Source: Blasia pusilla
Taxonomy: Eukaryota > Marchantiophyta > Marchantiopsida > Blasiales
DNA length: 64,000 bases
NCBI GenBank assembly: GCA_050084515.1
Contig: CM114271.1
Location: forward strand, 20,894,001 to 20,958,000
Direction of reading: 5' to 3'
In this document: piece by piece, positions 57,397 through 64,000 of the stretch
How positions within the stretch are numbered: the stretch's first letter is position 1
How the letters are laid out: the number at the start of each line of letters is the position of its first letter
Translations under genes and position numbers: made by a program
Notes under the pieces: model-generated
What the model was told of the DNA's origin: nothing
Databases searched by the model: none
The model's input: the letters and a program-made list of their open reading frames with translations, nothing else

Positions 57397-59030
57397 TGTG
57401 GTACACTTGTGTTTACGAATGCTCTCGTCTATGTTATGTATGTAGGTGAGTATGGTATGTCAGCGATGTATGTTGTATGACGATGTGGATTCGCACGACA
57501 CGGTTTGTTGGGAGGGGACACATGTTTTGAGGGTTTGGGAGGATGGTAGAGTACGCGTAGTGCTGCATCCTTCGCAAAGAACATGACTAGTGCAACATAC
57601 CCATGAGTAGTTGGATCACTTTGGGATGAAGCAGACGTATAACTTGCTCCAGATTCAGTATTGGTGGTGAGGCATGCAGACAGACGTTCAGCTAGTTTGT
57701 TGCTAGGTGCATGGTGTGTGATCGGGTCAGAGACTCCACAGTTGCATCCATAACGGATCATGAGCTTAGGGTATAGATGGAGTTTGGATTTTGCTGGACC
57801 TTTGCTGTCGCGACCCTCATAACCAAACAACACCAAATACGCGCCAAGCGAAACATCAAAACTCAAAGGAACTCACGCCGCGAGATTTGCGCTTTGGAGA
57901 GGCGTTTGGAAGAGTCTCTTGGAAAAGCCTAAGAGACGAAACGTGGGACAGAGTTGTGCGTTTCATGTGTTAGTGGTCACAACCAGGAAACCTAGACCAA
58001 ACGCGAGCCGAGACTTGAGATGAGTTGAGTCTTGAGGTTGGTTGCCAAAGAGGTGAGAACCAGTTTGGAACACGACTAGCGTTTGGGAGAATCTGTCTGT
58101 GTTTAGGACCATAACGTTGAGCTCCAAGATGCGTTTGGGACAAGTAAGGGCGCGTTGGAAAGCTGATCTCAAGATGCTTCCAACGCATCAAAGATAGTAG
58201 CAAACGCATAAGTACAGGCTGAGATATTGGCCGAAAACGATTCAAAGAGCAATCGGGTTGAGGGCCAATTGGAGAGGCCAGGTGTCTTTCCTAAATGGGA
58301 GGCCCCGGAGATCCCCAGAAGTACTAGTAAGGGGAGTACCTTCTCTGAGATGTCTCGGGAAACAAACCCCACTTTGGGCGCCAACGGCGTTTTAGAGGCA
58401 CGGATGAAACGGGAGTTTGCGCGAAACCCAAACCCAAACCTGATCCAAGGGAGTGGACTTTGTACGCCACACTTGGATTCCAATCCGAGATTCACTTTGT
58501 GCGAGTCTTGGTGAGGAACTCATTGGATGTTCATCGGACAGTTGGAACCGCTAGGCGCGAAATGCCGTTTCAGGTTCCTGAACCGACCAGAAAGTCTGTC
58601 CCAAGTCTTTCGAGACTTGCCCGTGTTGGAAACCGCGAAACTAGGAAGGATGAGCTTGAAGAGAGAGTCCGAGACGAGAACTCGGAAAGTAATCCCGCTG
58701 ATTGATCCAAGACCCGACTAACCAAAGTGCGTGTTTGGATGCAGATCAGCGTTGAGAGCGTGACCTACTGAACGCACGCTTCCGCAACAAACAAGATTAA
58801 CGTTCAAGGAGAGTAGGCGCACGAAATTTGCCTTTGACAAAGCGTCACAGTCGTTATGTGTTGGTGATGGTCGAGCACTTCTCGAAGTGGATCGAGTTGG
58901 TTGCATTGCCTGACAAAGTGATTGAGGGAATAGCATATGCCTTCCTAGACCGAGTGTTGAGTCATTTCCGCGCACCGGCAGAGGTTTTGACAGACTAGGG
59001 TACCAAGTTTCGTTATGAGTTCCGGGCCAA
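57397..59030 (+). mobile_element. Fragment D: partial LTR joined to an integrase fragment, with nested insert
   Basis: Starts with about 100 bp of LTR (TGTGGTACACTTGTG...), then jumps into integrase: GTHVLRVWEDGRVRV, HTHE-LDHFGMKQTYNLL, then (after the insert at 57806-58826) RYVLVMVEHFSKWIEL and LSHFRAPAEVLTD. Several TGA/TAG stops. At about 59025-59040 it abuts element C in opposite orientation. Confidence 0.75.
57806..58826. mobile_element. Nested 1021 bp insert, candidate solo LTR
   Basis: Flanked by the direct repeat TTTGC (57801-57805 and 58827-58831). Removing the insert and one TTTGC restores the integrase frame exactly at the conserved GPLPLT region, which fixes the boundaries. It starts TGTCGCGACC, a start common among plant gypsy LTRs, but ends GCACGAAA rather than CA. 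It carries no coding domain, and its frames (58227-58705 and others) are not recognisable. The 5 bp duplication fits an LTR retrotransposon integrase. Confidence 0.65.
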
Positions 59031-59089
59031 AATATCTCTTATCGCCCCCCTTGCTGGTGGTTAGGTCCCTCTAACTCTAGATAGCCATC

Positions 59090-59830
59090 TATCCCTACCT
59101 ACCACGTCCCACTCCCTCAACTGTCCCCACTGCAAGCCATACTTGCGCAATCCTCTCTTCATCGTCTGTACCACTCTCTCCGCGAACCCATCCGCCTCAG
59201 GATGATCTCTGGATGTGGTGTGGTGATCTATCAACGCGTGATCACACAAGGCCTAAAACTCTCCCCTAAACTCAATACCCTGGTCAGTCCACACCTCCGC
59301 CGGTGCACCAAAGTGACTAAGCACACGATCTAGAAACACATAAGCTGTTCCCTTGCTCGCCTTGTCTGGTAGTGCCACCAACTCTATTCACTTGGAGAAA
59401 TGCTCCACCATGACCAACACGTACCTATGATGACGCCCTGTCAATGGCAAAGGTCCCGCAAAGTCTAAACTTCACCGATAACCTAAACCCATAATAGGCA
59501 ACGGATGTAACTGCGGAGTGGGAGCATTGAAGGATGCTTACACTCTGTCACATACCATACATCGGGCCACAAATTGCTGTATCCCAGTATGCATGCCGCA
59601 CCACCAATACTGAACATGGAGTAAGCTGTAAGTACGCTTTATTCCAAAATGTCCCAACTCCTCATGGGCATGTCGCACTACACGTGCTTCTGGGAAGGAT
59701 GAGGTACCACTTATATCCTACCATCTCCCCATACCCACAAAATGTGAGTCCCCTCCCACCTGAACCTCCTGGCTCTCTGTAGGATCCAATCCCGCTCCCT
59801 AGCACTCACTGTACTTGCTATGGCGCCAAT
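59090..59830 (-). pseudogene. Element C integrase, truncated
   Basis: Minus translation shows SARERDWILQRARRFRWEG, an HH-CC region, SLDFAGPLPLTGRHHRYV, LSHFGAPAEV and SRDHPEADGFAERVVQ. TGA at 59472-59474 and at 59388-59390 both stand where B or D has Trp (TGG). The frame then runs into 3' untranslated sequence. Confidence 0.85.
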
Positions 59831-60560
59831 GCGCAAGAACTCCACAATCTCCACGTCGTCATGGATATCATGACCACCCATCGCCTCCTCACTATCCTCC
59901 GGATCCAAAGACTCATCATCCAACCTCACTAGTGGAGTCATCACCTGTGGTTGACCTGCCATAATCAACCAACAAAGATAGGCAGATGCATTCCAACCGG
60001 GCACCATCTCCTCATCACTCTCTCCGTGCCATCGAGCTCCGGTGTCGTCTCTCTGACTCGGATATGGGTTACGACTCAGCCCATCCGCATCCTGGTTTAG
60101 CCAACCTGGCCTATGAACCACCTCAAACTCATACTCCTGTAGTAATAGAGCCCACCTGGCAAGCTTTCCCGTAAGCTTGTCGGACTCCATCAACCACCTC
60201 AATGGCTAATGATCAATGATAAGCGTGAAAGGGTTGCCGAATAAATAGCACTTGAAATGTGCCACGGCCCACACTTCAGCCAAGAACTCTCCCTTGTAGG
60301 AGCTCTACTTCACCTCTGCAATGTTGTTCGATCTGCTCGCGTAAGCCACAACGAACTCCCTCTCCTCATCCCCCGAGTAAGCACCGCTCCTAGACCCAAC
60401 ATGCTCCAATCCGTATGTAATCGAATGGGCGACCCCTAACGGTCTCTGTAAAATGGGTGAGGACGTCAACTGTCCTTGAGCTCTGAAATGCTCGCTCCTG
60501 ATCATCTCCCCACAACCAAACCTGATCAAGTCTCGTCAACAAGGTCAAAGACTTTGCGAT
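59831..60560 (-). pseudogene. Element C RNase H region
   Basis: EFVVAYASRSNN, LRWLMESDKLTGKLARWALL, EFEVVHRPGWLNQDADGLS and the variable acidic linker are visible on minus. TAG (complement of 60206-60208) replaces the CAG of DHQPL in B. Confidence 0.85.
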
Positions 60561-60599
60561 CGCACTAAAACCCTTGACATACCATCGATAGAAGTTTTC

Positions 60600-61480
60600 C
60601 AGTCCAAGAAATGCTTAGACTCGACTCACATCTGTAGGACATGGAATCTCCGCAATAGCCTCTACCTTTGTCTGCTGAACGCCTAACCCACTCGGATATA
60701 TGGTGTGTCCCAAGTACTCAATCTGCTCCTGAAAGAATTTGCACTTGCCATGATGTAACTTCAGTCCATGAAACTGCAATCGCCAAAACACCTCCTCCAA
60801 GTGTCGCTCATGCTCCTCAACCCTGGAACTGAAGATAAGAATATCATCTATGTAACATCGTACAAAATCTAAGCCAGCCAAAATCCTATCCATCACTCTT
60901 TGAAACTCTGCAGGCGCGTTCTTCAACCCAAATGGTAAGAACCGCCACTAATACAAGCAATCTCTCCCAAACCGATCTATCCCCCAGAATGCTGTCTTCT
61001 CCCTGGCCTCCAACCTGATAGGAAGCTGATGATAGCCAGCACGGAGATCTAAAGTCTTGAAGATCTTTGCATGCCCTACCGCATCAAAGATCTCCTCAGA
61101 GAGTAGGCATGGCGATCGATCGACCTCGCCAAATGGTCGGTTGATAGGACGGTAATCTCCACACATCCGCCTATCCGTCCAATTGCCATACATATCCTTC
61201 TTCGCCAGCATGACTGTGGCAGATGCATACTCCGCATGTGATAACTCCACAAGTCTTGACTCCTGCTCTGAATCAAGGCCCGCTCCATATCAGAATACGT
61301 GTAGGATCGACAAAAGATCGGCGTATCACTAGCCAACTCAATCCGTATCCCGGGACCCTTCAACGTATCCAAGTCTCTCATACTGAAGGCAAAACAACTG
61401 ACATGCCCTCTGAGAAACCTATGAACTCACCGTCGCTCTCCTCCTATCAACTTGAGACCTATCACAGGCTCCCAAGTCTC
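60600..61480 (-). pseudogene. Element C reverse transcriptase
   Basis: ASATVMLAKKDMYGNW, CGDYRPINRP, KTLDLRAGYHQL, LKNAPAEFQRVMDRIL and CYIDDILIF in order on minus. A stop after GRDCLY (near 60948) occupies the same codon as the CAG-to-TAG stop in A. Confidence 0.9.
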
Positions 61481-61770
61481 CATCATGATCTCACTCGGAG
61501 AGGACGCAACCTCCGGCTTTGGTTGCTATGTAGCAACCCTAGCCACCTCCGCAACAGCCACTCCACTATGACCTCCTACACCATGCTCCACATCCGAAAA
61601 ATGAACATGTGCTTCTCTAGCCGCCTTCGCACTCTCTGCTCAAACGACGTCCCAGGAAGTCCATGGGTGCCTATCTCTCCTCGCTCTTGCCCAGCCAATG
61701 CTTGTAGAGACCTTGTAGGCAGTGGTCCAACTCGTGGACGTGACGGCATGGATGACACTCGCATCCGTCT

Positions 61771-62793
61771 CTACTCAGCCATACCTAGGCTGACTATCCA
61801 TGTGAGATAGTTGAGGTCCTTCGCCTGCCCCAACACGTGTCTCCGTGATGCCTCAGTCATCCGTGGCACCGCCGTAGAACCGATAGTGAACCCCATGGCG
61901 CGCTCACGCTCATATGCTGTAGGCTCCTCCAATGCGCCGGTCACCTCATCCCAAATCATGTGTGGCCCTCCGTGACGAAAAGCATGGGATGCTGGGAAGC
62001 TCACCAACGTAGGTAAGGCTGCCCTCAACTCCCCCACCCTATTGGTCATGGCCAACGTTGGTCTATCATCCCGTGTCACCACCTACGATCGACGCCCTGA
62101 GCCCAAAATAGCATCCATTGTGAGATGTGGTGCTCTCTGGACTCCATCGTATGCTCGACTGAGTACCTCTGATGGTATCAGGTTTGTCCACCACAATCGT
62201 GGATGATGAGCACGTGATCCAACTCTCGCCGCATCTAATAACACAGTAGGTCCCAACTAGGACCTCATCTGATACACATTCGTCATTACACGTGCACGAG
62301 TGTCTCCCAACAATGACACGTTCTCCAAGATGTAGGTTGGAGAACATGTCTGACTCTCCTGCAAGTGTTGTACTACTCGTAGCATCTCCCAAAACATCCA
62401 TGAACTCGGATCCTGCAATCCAAATCCTCAGTCAGCTGATGAATGACCCTGACATAGCCATCCAGCAATCACCAAATGAATGGTGCCAACTCTATCCAGA
62501 TCCTGCGCCCCCACCAAAGAGATGTCGGCGGGTAGTGTATGCTGATATCCCCGTACTGCAGATACCGGAAACAACTCAGGGTACCTCTGGACCAATCGCG
62601 CCACGTGACGTAATGATACTCGCCACGCGGTCTCATCTCTCTCCACATAAAGGTACTGATGCACCCTTATGCCCGCCTGCAATACTGCAGCCAATCCGGT
62701 GCGAATCCCTCCGAAGAGATCTAACACCCTAACACCCTTCTCTGGGCACTGCCACACAACGGGTGTGGTGTCCAGTGGGGTCAACGTCTCCAC
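61771..62793 (-). pseudogene. Element C C5-cytosine DNA methyltransferase domain, broken
   Basis: Motif I VLDLFGGIRTGL, YVERDETAWRVSLRH, motif IV as GWLCQG (Pro of the PC pair changed to Leu, Cys kept), then after a frameshift MFWEML, YILENV (motif VI), GSRAHHPRLWW (motif VIII), and ERERAMGF ... RRHVLGQAKDLNYLTW. The change of PCQ to LCQ is CCN to CTN, again a C-to-T change. The same neighbours (protease before, RT after) as in A and B show that the domain belongs to the family. Confidence 0.85.
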
Positions 62794-63032
62794 TCCAAGA
62801 GCCCGATCGCCACGTGACTCTCGCTGCTCCGGGATAAAAACATGACTCCACGCCTACCTCACGAGGTCGTCGGCACTCCTCTGTAGCTCTCGAGTCGTAC
62901 CCCACAATGGTGAAGAGGTCTCGCCAACATGGGAAGAGACACCCGCCATGGCTTGTCTCTCCGTGGGACTATCCGCCAGGGACATCCTCCGCATGTGCGT
63001 TCCCCTCCAACAACTCTCCTGGTCCGCTAACA

Positions 63033-63527
63033 CTACCTGTGAAATCCGCCAACGTGGTCATTGACTCGCCTCGTGATCGACCACCTCGTCCCGCAAACTG
63101 CACGGGTAACTGACTCATCTAGCCGATAAGCAACGGTCTCCTCCCACAAGTCTAGGATGAATCCTAGAGGATATAACACTATACTCCCCACCAACACATC
63201 GTACGACTCAGCTGGTGTCGTAATCGCACGTGTGTGCACCATAGCACTATCCGTCGCATGCTCTGGCTGGACTCTCACAACTTTCTCCTGTCGAGTCATA
63301 TACTGCATGGGTGACACGCCCCCAATTGAGTTCCGTATCAGGAAGGGACAAGGCTCAATATCGGCCTTCCGTAACCCCAAGGCTAAACACGCCGCCTTCC
63401 CTAACATCAAGGGTTGCGCTCCCGAATCAAGTAGGACGCGCTGCAGGTGGTATATTGTCCTCGTTGGATTAACCAAGTGAAATACTCCAGCTCGGTTATC
63501 CAGTAACACTACTCCAAATGTCACCAC
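63033..63527 (-). pseudogene. Element C aspartic protease region
   Basis: A 164-codon open frame with QRVLLDSGAQPLMLGKAAC and AESYDVLVGSIVLYPLGF. It is the best-preserved protease of the three copies, with no stop between these blocks. Confidence 0.9.
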
Positions 63528-64000
63528 TGCTCACTCTATGGCCGGTCAAGCTAGCATATCTACCAACTTGGCCGCCGCCGCATGCCATGACTATGTGGGG
63601 AACGTCCCGAGCACCGGCTCTGAGGGCAAGTCCACCACATCCTCAACTACCTCTGAACAAGAAGCAATCATCTCTCCACGCTCACACAACGTGGCGGCCA
63701 GCCGGAACACCTCAATTGGTCGCCAACTCTATGGCGGAAAATAGTGGAGTCTGACTCACTCTGGTGGCCACCTCCAACACTATGGTCGACACTGACTCCA
63801 CTCGAGCCGGCGTAGGAGTTGTCACTCCAACTCCTCGTGACGTCGACGTAGGTGCTTGAGCTGTAGGCACCGCTGGTTGTCGAGGCACCATCGATGGTGT
63901 GTGTAGTGCCTCGGACAATGTGAATGACTGTGGAACCCTGGCGTGCCGCCCATCCGTCCTCTCTGGTGGGTCAATCTCAACTCCACCTCTCGGTGCCTCT
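63528..64000 (-). pseudogene. Element C gag-protease linker, cut by the window end
   Basis: Carries SEALHTPSMVPRQ and RVSQTPLFSAIEL, matching LSEVLRTPSMVPS and the ...TPLFSA... blocks of B and A. The gag itself lies beyond the window. Confidence 0.75.

Larger units (their letters stand above)
59031..64000 (-). mobile_element. Element C: inverted third copy of the methyltransferase-gypsy family
   Basis: Minus strand, from high to low coordinates: gag-protease linker (64000-63530, runs off the window), protease (63527-63033), methyltransferase (62793-61775), RT (61480-60900), RNase H (60560-59900), integrase (59830-59090), polypurine tract (about 59056-59041). The integrase C-terminus and PHD region are deleted between about 59100 and 59110, and the LTR is missing at the join with D. 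Confidence 0.85.

Noticed and set aside
58227-58705. Open frames in the nested insert at 57806-58826
   Set aside because: No domain; the insert is bounded by a target duplication and looks like an LTR.

Overview
The window looks like nuclear DNA of a streptophyte, most likely a land plant. It holds two spliced plant-type genes, one with a 6.7 kb intron full of retrotransposon debris, in a matrix of LTR retrotransposons, LINEs and a small MITE. The species cannot be fixed from the sequence. The DNMT3-like domain carried by the retroelements is mildly more suggestive of a non-angiosperm lineage, because DNMT3 is known from early-diverging land plants and was lost in flowering plants.

Region 1 (about 6.07-18.4 kb, minus strand) is a complete seven-exon gene for a MINDY-3/FAM188A-type deubiquitinase. 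All six introns are GT-AG, the phases agree, and the model gives 667 codons plus stop, with a ubiquitin-interacting motif, the catalytic Cys and His, and an EF-hand-like segment. Intron 6 (6870-13578) holds a broken LINE, more LINE pieces, a Ty1/copia gag remnant, a dispersed repeat and an AC microsatellite. A GC-rich stretch at about 18.4-19.5 kb is its likely promoter and 5' UTR. Region 2 (19.5-31.6 kb) is mostly AT-rich and unassigned, with one possible exon near 20.6 kb, a 301 bp PIF/Harbinger-like MITE at 28.4 kb and a GC-rich island at 29.0-29.8 kb. Region 3 (31.6-34.3 kb) is a decayed copia element interrupted by a LINE 3' end. Region 4 (36.09-38.09 kb, plus strand) is the 3' part of a trihelix (MYB/SANT-like) transcription factor gene, ending in a threefold 11-residue repeat.

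Region 5 (about 42.3-64 kb) is the most interesting part. It is a cluster of Ty3/gypsy elements of one family: A and B on plus, an integrase fragment D on plus, and C on minus, running off the window. A, B and C all share an unusual order: gag (zinc knuckles seen in A and B), aspartic protease, a C5-cytosine DNA methyltransferase domain resembling DNMT3, then reverse transcriptase and RNase H; B and C continue into integrase. In B the integrase C-terminus ends in a PHD-finger-like module. The family therefore appears to carry a DNA-methylation writer and a candidate chromatin reader.

All copies are broken. Where copies can be compared, most premature stops are explained by one C:G to T:A change (CAG to TAG, TGG to TAG/TGA, CGA to TGA), the expected scar of cytosine methylation and deamination. 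The cluster also contains a candidate solo LTR nested in D with a 5 bp target duplication, and an LTR/PBS-like/LTR tandem at the 3' end of B.
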